Position numbers and translations under genes: made by a program. A stretch of 64,000 nucleotides of DNA from Halioglobus sp. (GTDB lineage Bacteria; Pseudomonadota; Gammaproteobacteria; Pseudomonadales; Halieaceae). Location: positions 30,399 through 94,398 of the forward strand of contig JAPKAY010000008.1 in assembly GCA_028825045.1 (NCBI GenBank), given 5' to 3'. Positions within the stretch are counted from its first letter, which is position 1. Each line of letters starts with the position of its first letter. Under the pieces are notes generated by a model. The model worked only from the letters and a program-made list of their open reading frames with translations. It made no database searches and had not been told where the DNA came from. Below are positions 56,660 through 64,000 of the stretch, piece after piece.

Positions 56660-57769
56660 ATGAGTTTGTTGCATACACGGCTGGATGCACTTCACAGAGA
56701 ATTGGGTGCCAAGATGGTGCCTTTTGCCGGTTACGACATGCCGGTGCAGTACCCTGCGGGCATCATTAAGGAGCACCTTCACACGCGCAAAGCGGCGGGG
56801 TTGTTCGATGTTTCTCATATGGGGCAGGTCGTTATTGAGGGTGCGGGAAGTGCCGCCCTGATCGAATCGCTGGTACCTGTCGATGTCCAGGGGTTGGGAG
56901 TTCATCGTCAGACCTATGCGCTGTTTACAAATAACCAGGGCGGGGTGCTGGACGACCTGATTATTACCCGTTGGGAACAAGAGCGTTTTTTCCTGGTGGT
57001 GAATGCGGGCTGTAAGGCTCAGGATATCGCGCATCTGCGTGCACACCTTTCGGGCCAGACCCTCACTGTGCTAGAGGATCAGGGCCTATTGGCACTGCAG
57101 GGGCCTGCAGCGCGCGAGGTCATGCGCAGTCTGTGTCCCCAAGCCGCTCAACTGGTCTTTATGCAGGGCTGTTCAGGCGTGATAGATGGCGTTGATGTGT
57201 ATGTTACCTGTTCCGGTTACACCGGGGAGGATGGTTTTGAGATTTCCGTGCCTGCTGAGGCGGCCGAGGGTGTGGCGCGCCATTTACTGGCGGCTGAGCA
57301 GGTACAGCCTATCGGATTGGGCGCAAGAGATTCGCTACGTCTGGAGGCGGGCTTGTGTTTGTATGGCCACGAATTAACCACTGCAATTGACCCGGTGCAG
57401 GCTGGTCTGACCTGGTCGATCAGTAAGGACCGGCGATTGGATGGAGCACGCGCCGGTGGTTTTCCGGGCGCTGAGGTGATCTTCAAACGGATGAAAGATA
57501 AACCGGCACTGTGTCGCGTGGGACTTACCGTCGATGGTAAGCGACCAGTGCGTGAAGGCCAGTCTGTGGTGGATGAATCCGGTCGGCAGGTGGGAGAGAT
57601 TTGTTCCGCCTGCTACGGAGCCAGTGTTGGCGGACCGATCGCCATGGCCTACATAGAACGTGAACTGGGTTCAGTGGGAACAGCCCTGAACGTCGCCGTG
57701 CGGGATAAAATGCTGCCGGTTACAGTGACAGCTATGCCCTTTAGTCCTCGGCGCTACTTCCGGGGTTAA
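56660..57769 (+). CDS. gcvT: Glycine cleavage system aminomethyltransferase (T protein)
   Basis: Transfers the methylene group from the H-protein-bound intermediate to tetrahydrofolate. The 369 residues show MVPFAGYDMPVQYPAGI, GLFDVSHMGQV, GGVLDDLIITR and GYTGEDGFEISVP, and the C-terminal GEICSACYGASVGGPIAMAY. Of several close starts, the ATG at 56660 has GAGGA at the best spacing (6 bases). gcvH and gcvP do not follow, so the other subunits are encoded elsewhere. The 440 bases upstream (56220-56659) hold no gene on the plus strand; no glycine riboswitch is recognisable there, but the candidate RNA and sigma-54 promoter lie on the opposite strand. The 3' end overlaps batD by 29 bases, tail to tail. 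Confidence 0.95.
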   Translation: MSLLHTRLDALHRELGAKMVPFAGYDMPVQYPAGIIKEHLHTRKAAGLFDVSHMGQVVIEGAGSAALIESLVPVDVQGLGVHRQTYALFTNNQGGVLDDLIITRWEQERFFLVVNAGCKAQDIAHLRAHLSGQTLTVLEDQGLLALQGPAAREVMRSLCPQAAQLVFMQGCSGVIDGVDVYVTCSGYTGEDGFEISVPAEAAEGVARHLLAAEQVQPIGLGARDSLRLEAGLCLYGHELTTAIDPVQAGLTWSISKDRRLDGARAGGFPGAEVIFKRMKDKPALCRVGLTVDGKRPVREGQSVVDESGRQVGEICSACYGASVGGPIAMAYIERELGSVGTALNVAVRDKMLPVTVTAMPFSPRRYFRG

Positions 57770-58826
57770 GTCGCGATGCGAGTGCGGGCTTGCGCAGAGC
57801 TTGCCAGCGTGATGCCAGGCTGGACAATAGCGCGGTAGCCTGAATCTGAGGCAGGCGTTGCAGACAGGCTTTGGCCACTCGACCAATCAACGCCAAACCA
57901 ATCAGGCTGATGATAATTAACATTATCTGTCGCGGGCTGATAGTAAATGATCTTGCTGTCGCTTCTTCGGCAGCGCTGACACCTGCGACAACGATGGTAG
58001 TCGCCGGCACCGACAACAGTTCCAATTCTGCGGTTTTCGTATTCCACCAAGAGTACTCCCGCGCTGGCAGTGAAAACTGCCCCGTTTGTTCCACCACGTA
58101 GCTGATACGAAAGTGGCGACGGGCAAGGGTTTCACCCCGGTTCACGCTATTGGACTGTTCCACGGGCGAAGGGTACGCTTTTAGCCCCGGTTGCTGCTCA
58201 ACCTCATACGTGGGAAGCATCATCGCTAATACATCTGAGGCCTCAAAGATTATTTCTTGCTCGAAGGCATCGCCCTCCGCTAGATTTGCCAATGTTGAAT
58301 CGAACCGCTGATGGACCGTAAAAACGGGTGCTGCCACCCATTGCTCAATTTGTTCAAGACTCTCGGGAATTGTGACTCTGAATTGGGCCGATGGGCTGAG
58401 CAATTCACCTTTCACCTCGCCGGTCTCACCCGCATTGACTTGCACCTGTAAAGAAATGGGCCCCACGGTAAAATCACCGGCCCGCTGTGGATATATATCC
58501 AGGGTCCAGCGCTGTATGACCCAGGTTTGACCGTTCTGGGTTTCACTGGCATTGCTCGCAAACTGCTCGGTTTGCAGAATAACCAGACCTGGTACTTCGG
58601 GAATGCCAATACGGGTGCCGCCGGTAAACCAACGATCGGTGGCGATTTCAAGTGTGAGGGTGACCTTTTGTCCCGGCACAATAAGCGTATCGGGCGCCAG
58701 CGCGCTGTCGATGCGCAAGTTGCCAGACCTTAACAGCTGCTCGATCGAGGCGCTGAATGCCAAAGAGGGAAAGCAGATGGCGAATGTTATCGCGGCGCGA
58801 GCGAGCCAGTGCAGACGACGCTTCAT
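57741..58826 (-). CDS. batD: BatD-like protein (aerotolerance operon), short form
   Basis: A 361-residue protein with a signal peptide (cleavage near AFSA, about residue 26), a periplasmic beta-sandwich region beginning IEQLLRSGNLRIDSALAPDT with LVPGQKVTLTLEI, one membrane helix (about 303-325) and a short cytoplasmic tail. Known BatD proteins are usually longer, with several repeated periplasmic domains, so this is a reduced version. It is last in the moxR-to-batD operon; its ATG overlaps the batB/C stop. The 3' end overlaps gcvT by 29 bases. Role in stress tolerance or envelope quality control is inferred. Confidence 0.8.
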   Translation of the reverse strand: MKRRLHWLARAAITFAICFPSLAFSASIEQLLRSGNLRIDSALAPDTLIVPGQKVTLTLEIATDRWFTGGTRIGIPEVPGLVILQTEQFASNASETQNGQTWVIQRWTLDIYPQRAGDFTVGPISLQVQVNAGETGEVKGELLSPSAQFRVTIPESLEQIEQWVAAPVFTVHQRFDSTLANLAEGDAFEQEIIFEASDVLAMMLPTYEVEQQPGLKAYPSPVEQSNSVNRGETLARRHFRISYVVEQTGQFSLPAREYSWWNTKTAELELLSVPATTIVVAGVSAAEEATARSFTISPRQIMLIIISLIGLALIGRVAKACLQRLPQIQATALLSSLASRWQALRKPALASRLNPGSSAED

Positions 58827-60484
58827 GGCATATCCTGCGACGATTTGTCTGAGGCGGTCTCACGGTTTTGCAGTTGCATAGCGAATTTTATTGCCAGGAA
58901 GTTGGAGGGGTCCTGTTGCACGCTGCGCAACCACATATCGCTGGTGGCGGGGTCCTGCAAAATATCCTCGGCGGTCAATTGTTTGATTTCAGCCTGTTGC
59001 CAGCTCATTTCGTCGGCGCCCTGGGCAGGAATTGCATCGTCGCCGCCCAGTTCCTTGCCCTCGGCGGTGTCGCCTGTCTCCTGTTGTTGGCTCTCACTCA
59101 GGCGATTGATCTCATCGATGATGGCTTGAACCCGGACACGGTTAGAGGCTGCACCGGGAAAATCCGGAGCGCGTGCTAATAGACGATCGTAGCGATTCAC
59201 TGCGCGCACGTAATCCCTGCCCTGGGCGCGAGCGTTGGCCTCATCAAATAGTGCGTCATCGCTGTCACGGCGTGAAAAATATTCTGCCGCCAGCATGAAT
59301 TCCTCAGCGTAGTAGTACGCCATGCCCTTCCACATGGGATCAGAGAAACGCGTCGCAGCCTCGGGGTAGCGCTCAAACTGCATTAGTAATCGCCCCTGCT
59401 GATCGCCCGTCAGCCACAGGTCTGTAAACCAGCTGACCGCTGAGGTTTGTTTCTCAATGGCGGCTGAGGGTTCTTCTTGTGCCATAACCGGGTGCCCAGT
59501 GCTACTCAAAACCACGGGTAGTAGTATCCAGGCCCAGGTGAGAGTCCAGCCTCGCCTGAACCACATCAGAAATAGGGCCATGGCGGGAAACACCAGCGCG
59601 TATCCACTATCGAGCCAGGGCAATGCGCTGTCGTCCACCACCACATAGTGGCTGTCGATGCCGCGATTAAGTTGGCGAACGTCACGGTCATCGATGGTCA
59701 GTGATATGTAATCACCTCCCGTTTGTGCCGCCAGTTCTTCTAAGGACGCGCGTTCCAGAGGTGCCAGGCCAGACTCTTCAGTCTCGGTACCGACCCCCAC
59801 TACCAGCAGTTGATGTGGGCTGGTTGTAAAGTAATCCTCGAACGCCTGGTCACTGTCAGCACCCAGGCCGTCAGTGAGCAAGACCAAGGTTGCCGGTGCG
59901 CTGGTTTGGCGAAGAATTTCGTCCACCAGCGGGAGTGTGTACTCCGGGAACTTGCCAGTGCGAGGCATGATAGCGGGAGCGATCGATGCCAGGTACTGAT
60001 TGAGAATGTCCTGATCGGCAGTGAGGGAAAGCACAGTGTGCGCCGTGCCGGAGTACACGATTAGCGCGGTTTTTTTGTCTGGCCGCAGGGCTAAAAGATC
60101 AGAGATTTTCTGCTTGGCCCGCTGCAAGCGGCTGGGCTGTATGTCTTTTTGCTGCATCGACGCAGAGGTATCCAGCAGAATGACCAGCGCTGCCTCATCC
60201 TGGTTTAAAGGCGAGGGCTGCTGGCGCCAGGTGGGCCCCATCAGAACGAGCAGCGCCAGGACCATGAACGCAACAGAGACGTTCCGTGGATTGAACCAGC
60301 GTGTATCAAAACGCTGCAGGCGCAGGTGCTCCAGCAGGTGCGGAGCGATAATACCTCCGAACATATCGCGGTGCGCCCGTTGTTTATTTTTTATCAGCAC
60401 CATTGCGACCCAGGGGATCAGCAACAACGCCCACTCCGGTCGCAGGAAATGAAAATATTGCACCGCTGTGAGCTCAGGTAGCAT
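58823..60484 (-). CDS. batB: BatB-BatC fusion: VWA and TPR membrane protein
   Basis: A 553-residue protein uniting two Bat functions. The N-terminal part has membrane segments (about 17-31 and 70-84) and a VWA domain with the metal-site motif DTSAS (105-109) and LLTDG; a third and fourth hydrophobic segment near 305-340 follow. The rest is a TPR-like region (about 370-480), including AAEYFSRRDSDDALFDEANA and AVNRYDRLLARAPDFP, then an acidic Gln/Glu-rich tail. In many bacteria batB and batC are separate. It overlaps batA by 11 bases and batD by 4. Confidence 0.85.
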   Translation of the reverse strand: MLPELTAVQYFHFLRPEWALLLIPWVAMVLIKNKQRAHRDMFGGIIAPHLLEHLRLQRFDTRWFNPRNVSVAFMVLALLVLMGPTWRQQPSPLNQDEAALVILLDTSASMQQKDIQPSRLQRAKQKISDLLALRPDKKTALIVYSGTAHTVLSLTADQDILNQYLASIAPAIMPRTGKFPEYTLPLVDEILRQTSAPATLVLLTDGLGADSDQAFEDYFTTSPHQLLVVGVGTETEESGLAPLERASLEELAAQTGGDYISLTIDDRDVRQLNRGIDSHYVVVDDSALPWLDSGYALVFPAMALFLMWFRRGWTLTWAWILLPVVLSSTGHPVMAQEEPSAAIEKQTSAVSWFTDLWLTGDQQGRLLMQFERYPEAATRFSDPMWKGMAYYYAEEFMLAAEYFSRRDSDDALFDEANARAQGRDYVRAVNRYDRLLARAPDFPGAASNRVRVQAIIDEINRLSESQQQETGDTAEGKELGGDDAIPAQGADEMSWQQAEIKQLTAEDILQDPATSDMWLRSVQQDPSNFLAIKFAMQLQNRETASDKSSQDMP

Positions 60485-61475
60485 GGCTTTTCTTTTCCTG
60501 GTGCAGTGAGCGCCAAGTGCGCCATGTTCCCGCGCCGTGGTAGAGGCTATATAAAATCAGAGCCACGCCAATCGGCAGCCAGTGCAGGTTTTGTCTCGGC
60601 CGGAAACTAATGGTCTCGTAGAGTTGGGGTTCCAGTTTGGCAATGGTCTGGTAGGCCGCTTCCAGTTCCGCTTGGTCCAGTGCCTGAAATTGTTGTCCAC
60701 CAGTTACCTCAGACACCCGTTCCAGAGTTCGTGTATCCAGCGCATCTTCGCCGATTGACGAGGGGTCGCCAATGGCGATTGTGTATATCCGGATACCATA
60801 AGTTGCAGCCACCTTGGCTGCATCAATGGGAGGAACGGTGCTGCCGGTATCGTTGCCATCCGTGAGGATGATCAGCACGCGATTATCAGATGTACTTTCT
60901 TTGAACAGCTTGATCGCGAGTCCAATTGCATCGCCGAACACGGTGCTTTGTCCTGCCATACCGATTTCGGTTTCGGCCAACAGTTGCTCCCATACTAGAT
61001 GGTCATCGGTGAAGGGCGTTTGCAGATATGCCGCGCTGCCGAACACAATCAGTCCGAGTCGGTCTGATTCGCGTTGCGCTGCCAGCTCAGAGAGTACGTG
61101 CTTGACCGCCTGGAGGCGGTCGATTGTGTCGCCGTTAGGCAGGACAAAATCTGCAGTTTCCATGGACCCGGACAAATCTACAGCGATCATCAGGTCCCGC
61201 CCGGACTTTTGCTGCTCCACGGGCGGACCCACCCATTCAGGCTTGGCTGCTCCCAGTACCAGGCACAGCCACATAAAGCCAACCAGAAAACGCTGAATAC
61301 GATCGCGTCGCAGAATCATCGCGCCGCTTCCTGGTCTCTCTTCACTCAGTTCAACGAGTTTGTCGAAGAACGGTACTCGCACCGAGTCCCGACTCTCTTT
61401 GTAGGCAGGCAACAGGCGCATGAGCAATGGCAAGGCAAGTAGTGCCATGGCCCAGGGATAGGCCAGCTCATACAT
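60474..61475 (-). CDS. batA: BatA: VWA-domain membrane protein
   Basis: A 333-residue protein: N-terminal membrane segment, second helix (about 62-78), then a VWA domain with the MIDAS motif D100-L-S-G-S and ILTDGNDTGS, and a C-terminal membrane helix (about 303-320). The VWA domain binds a divalent metal and a protein partner. Known BatA works with MoxR-type ATPases, which remodel VWA proteins. Overlaps both neighbours by a few bases. Confidence 0.9.
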   Translation of the reverse strand: MYELAYPWAMALLALPLLMRLLPAYKESRDSVRVPFFDKLVELSEERPGSGAMILRRDRIQRFLVGFMWLCLVLGAAKPEWVGPPVEQQKSGRDLMIAVDLSGSMETADFVLPNGDTIDRLQAVKHVLSELAAQRESDRLGLIVFGSAAYLQTPFTDDHLVWEQLLAETEIGMAGQSTVFGDAIGLAIKLFKESTSDNRVLIILTDGNDTGSTVPPIDAAKVAATYGIRIYTIAIGDPSSIGEDALDTRTLERVSEVTGGQQFQALDQAELEAAYQTIAKLEPQLYETISFRPRQNLHWLPIGVALILYSLYHGAGTWRTWRSLHQEKKSHAT

Positions 61476-61974
61476 GCTCTGGCCTCTCGTGTGTGTGAAC
61501 CCAGTTGAGGGCAGCGGTAAGCAATTGTTGTCTGCTTGTCTCGGTCACAGCAGTGCCAGTATAGGTGCCCAGCGCCAATAGGCTGCCTAACTCCGCAGAG
61601 AATGGAGGCGCGGCGCAGTGGTGATTAAGAAATTCTACCCAGTCTTTCCCGGACAGTCGGGCAACTTTTTCGCGTGAATAGGCCGCCAGAGCCGTTAGCT
61701 TTAACAAGCTGTTCAGTTCGATCATCCAGGCGTCGTGAACGGGTTTATCTGCCAAACGCGCCAACCTGGCTGCAGCTTCTCTGCGGTAGCGATTTTGGTA
61801 CCAGCGATGAAGCCACCTGTAGAGGAAGCGAAGTAACAGCACCAACAAACCTGCTCCCAGCCATGCCCAGCCGACGGTTTGTGGCAGCCAGCTGATTGCC
61901 TCTGGTGATACCACCTCCGCAAAATCACCCAGCACATAGTTGCCGAAGACTTCAGGAAGGGGTGGGGCGCTCAT
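61468..61974 (-). CDS. DUF4381 membrane protein
   Basis: A 168-residue protein with one membrane helix (about 33-52) followed by a basic stretch (RFLYRWLHRWYQNRYRRE) and a cytoplasmic helical domain. It is of the DUF4381 type typical of MoxR-DUF58-VWA operons between the DUF58 and BatA genes. Function unknown. ATG overlaps the DUF58 stop (ATGA), and its own stop overlaps the batA start. Confidence 0.85.
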   Translation of the reverse strand: MSAPPLPEVFGNYVLGDFAEVVSPEAISWLPQTVGWAWLGAGLLVLLLRFLYRWLHRWYQNRYRREAAARLARLADKPVHDAWMIELNSLLKLTALAAYSREKVARLSGKDWVEFLNHHCAAPPFSAELGSLLALGTYTGTAVTETSRQQLLTAALNWVHTHERPEHV

Positions 61975-62909
61975 TGCAAAACCCTTTCGCCACCGAGCTT
62001 TTCCCGCAGTTGATCGGCAACAGGTGTGACCGTATCAACAGGAATTACTGGAATCTGGTGGCGCTTCAGCTCCGCTTGCACGTGAGCTATTGAGCTTTCG
62101 AAGCTCGCTTCGAATTTCTCACCTAGCCCCTGGCTAGCCGGATCGATCTCTAACTGGAACTCGCCATCACTAACGACTAGTTTCTCAGCTTGGGAGATGT
62201 CGCGTTCCAGCGGATCATAGATAAGCGAACAAATGACATCATTGTGTTGGCTGATACGGCGTATGGTTTTCAACGTGGTGTCGTTCCAACCGTAGAAATC
62301 GGAAATCAACACCACCAGATAATCGTGGCCGACGCTGCGCTCCAGCGTGGAAAGCGCCTGTGCTAAGGCGTTCGGATTGTTCTCCTGGCCGGAGGCTACT
62401 GATAGCTGGTTGTTCATTGTGGTCAGCTCACCTAGCCAGCCCATTACCCGGCGCTCGTTGCGGGACGGTTTCGCTTCCACCGAGTTGTTGTCGTTAAATA
62501 CGATGGCCCCGATACGATCCCCCACTGCCAGAACTCGCCAGGCCGTGATCGCGGCAACTTCAGCGGCTACTACCGATTTCATTTTTTGCTGGCTACCGAA
62601 AAACATGGGCAGACGCTGGTCTACCACGACCATTACCGGCCGGTCGCGCTCTTCTGTGTACACTCGTACATGAGGTTTGCCAGTACGATTGGTCACTCGC
62701 CAATCCATATTGCGGATGTCATCTCCAGGCCGGTAGTGGCGTAGCTCATCGAAATCCAGCCCACGCCCACGCAGGCGAGAGCGCTTACGGCCACTTAGCA
62801 AAGAGCGCACGGGTTGACGTGGCAGGTAGTTGAAACCCTGGGCGGTATAGCGCAGCCTTACCAGGGCATGCAGGTTGGCGTAAATGTTCTCGCTGGGGGT
62901 CTCGTTCAC
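61971..62909 (-). CDS. DUF58 (VWA-like) protein
   Basis: A 312-residue soluble protein of the DUF58 family, a usual partner of MoxR ATPases. Seen: the family signature GLDFDELRHYRPGDDIRNMDW and RVYTEERDRPVMVVVDQR, where the last part begins a VWA-like fold. GTG start 6 bases after the moxR stop; no separate strong ribosome site is visible, so coupling is likely. Function inferred from the operon. Confidence 0.9.
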   Translation of the reverse strand: MNETPSENIYANLHALVRLRYTAQGFNYLPRQPVRSLLSGRKRSRLRGRGLDFDELRHYRPGDDIRNMDWRVTNRTGKPHVRVYTEERDRPVMVVVDQRLPMFFGSQQKMKSVVAAEVAAITAWRVLAVGDRIGAIVFNDNNSVEAKPSRNERRVMGWLGELTTMNNQLSVASGQENNPNALAQALSTLERSVGHDYLVVLISDFYGWNDTTLKTIRRISQHNDVICSLIYDPLERDISQAEKLVVSDGEFQLEIDPASQGLGEKFEASFESSIAHVQAELKRHQIPVIPVDTVTPVADQLREKLGGERVLQ

Positions 62910-62915
62910 CGCGTT

Positions 62916-63884
62916 CTAGCCCACTGCAACTTGCCGGATAATCTCATCGATGATGTCATCCGGGCTTACATTATCGGCCAGCGCATCATAGGTCATGATC
63001 AGGCGGTGGCGCATGATGGCATGCAGCACTGAGCGCACGTCGTCCGGATCAACATAGTCCCTGCTGTCCAACCAGGCACTGGCGCGACAAGCCCGGTGCA
63101 GGGAAATACTCGCGCGCGGACTGGAGCCAGTGTCTATCCAGTGGCCCAGTTTGTCGCCAAATTGAGAGGGCCGCCGGGTCGCCATCACGAGGTCGACAAT
63201 ATACTGCTCCACCGCTGCCGACACTTTCATCTTTTGAATGGATTCTCTGGCTGCAAAAATATGCGTCTGGGGGATCTTCTGTCGCTGTGCCGGCTGCTGT
63301 GCCTCTTCCGCCTGCAACATGCGAATGATGGCAAGTTCAGCATCTGACTCGGGATAATCCACAGAAATTTTCATTAGAAAGCGATCCATCTGCGCCTCAG
63401 GCAGGGGATAAGTACCTTCCTGCTCAATAGGGTTCTGGGTCGCTAGCACCATGAAAAGAGCGGGAAGCTGATACGTTTTTCCCGCTACCGTAACCTGCCG
63501 TTCCTCCATAGCCTCCAACAATGCAGATTGCACCTTGGCGGGCGCGCGGTTGATCTCATCCGCCAGGACGAGCTCATTGAAAATGGGGCCGGGTTGGAAT
63601 TGCAGTTCTGGCTTACCCTGATTGTCTTGGTAGATCTCGTTGCCAGTAACGTCAGAGGGCAACAGGTCCGGAGTGAACTGTATTCGACCAAGACCTGCTT
63701 CCAGCACCTGGGCCAGTGTTTTAATGGATCGTGTTTTTGCGGTACCGGGCAAACCCTCCAGCAGCACGTTGCCATTGCACAATAGTGCAATTGTTAATGT
63801 GCGTACCACCTCATCTTGACCGATGACTGACTGTGCCATCTGCTCCATCATTGAATGGACGGCGTTGTGATGTTCGCTTGTCAC
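62916..63884 (-). CDS. MoxR-family AAA+ ATPase
   Basis: A 322-residue chaperone-like AAA+ ATPase. Walker A GLPGTAKT (44-51), Walker B LVLADEINRAPAKVQSALLE, sensor MVLATQNPIEQEGTYPLPEAQ and the arginine-finger region DRFLMK. GTG start with GGAG 7 bases before it. It begins the operon moxR-DUF58-DUF4381-batA-batBC-batD. Known MoxR proteins act on VWA-domain partners, here BatA and BatB. The 116 bases to the window edge hold no further gene. Confidence 0.93.
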   Translation of the reverse strand: MTSEHHNAVHSMMEQMAQSVIGQDEVVRTLTIALLCNGNVLLEGLPGTAKTRSIKTLAQVLEAGLGRIQFTPDLLPSDVTGNEIYQDNQGKPELQFQPGPIFNELVLADEINRAPAKVQSALLEAMEERQVTVAGKTYQLPALFMVLATQNPIEQEGTYPLPEAQMDRFLMKISVDYPESDAELAIIRMLQAEEAQQPAQRQKIPQTHIFAARESIQKMKVSAAVEQYIVDLVMATRRPSQFGDKLGHWIDTGSSPRASISLHRACRASAWLDSRDYVDPDDVRSVLHAIMRHRLIMTYDALADNVSPDDIIDEIIRQVAVG

Positions 63885-64000
63885 AGCAGGACTCCTATAG
63901 TGAAATACCGTGCCGAATGCCCGGCTGACTTATTCAAGCTGAGTATAGCGCCTTCGATCGAGAGTTTTTAGCCGCGTATTAACGGACGCGTGTTAACGGA

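Overview
The window reads as chromosomal DNA of a free-living, aerobic gammaproteobacterium. Gene order is the main clue. Three runs match blocks known from Pseudomonas: ubiE-ubiJ-ubiB-hisI-hisE-tatABC; hslUV-SPOR-argS-priA-rpmE-malic enzyme-ponA-pilMNOPQ-aroK-aroB-hemE; and comF/bioBFHCD with an acyl-CoA dehydrogenase. Ubiquinone synthesis, type IV pili, a molybdate transporter and an NhaC-type sodium antiporter would suit a marine member of the Cellvibrionales/Halieaceae, but that placement is inference from gene content only.

Layout. 0.4-4.3 kb: an XPD/DinG-type helicase and a FAN1-like VRR nuclease whose genes overlap. 4.6-10.8 kb: NhaC antiporter, thioesterase, a hemerythrin-like protein with a histone-H1-like tail, an MsbA-like ABC exporter and an SDR oxidoreductase; a 128-base element bounded by perfect 16-base inverted repeats lies before the SDR gene. 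10.8-20.8 kb, all on the minus strand: Tat translocase, HisE/HisI, ubiquinone genes, a DUF971 protein, HslUV behind a textbook sigma-32 promoter, a SPOR protein and ArgS. 21-35.6 kb: PriA, L31, malic enzyme, PBP1A, the pilMNOPQ alignment/secretin operon, shikimate genes and HemE. 35.6-42.3 kb: CysE, a TrmB-like methyltransferase, a hexapeptide acyltransferase, and a comF-modABC-srkA run. 42.3-46.8 kb: the biotin operon with a BioH-BioC fusion, behind a promoter whose -35 box lies inside a BirA-type operator. 47-53.9 kb: acyl-CoA dehydrogenase, tRNA-Pro(CGG), an isolated propeller lipoprotein in gene-poor DNA, EpmB and MtnA. 53.9-57.8 kb: a cobalamin-type radical SAM protein, a 72-residue acidic protein, a candidate regulatory RNA and GcvT. 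57.7-63.9 kb: a MoxR-DUF58-DUF4381-BatA-BatB/C-BatD operon.

The most interesting signal is in the gcvT upstream region, on the minus strand. A near-perfect sigma-54 promoter (TGGCAT-N5-TTGCT) sits 12 bases before a compact RNA of about 94 nt. The RNA's two ends pair in a 10-11 bp stem followed by seven T. It presents three hairpin loops reading AGGGAC, AGGGAC and AGGGAA, the GGA-in-loop arrangement of CsrA/RsmA-binding RNAs. Two dyad sequences lie about 96 and 128 bases upstream, where an enhancer-binding protein would sit. Downstream on the same strand come another perfect hairpin and a 72-codon gene with a full anti-16S ribosome site. It may be an independent CsrA-titrating RNA or a regulated leader of the small gene.
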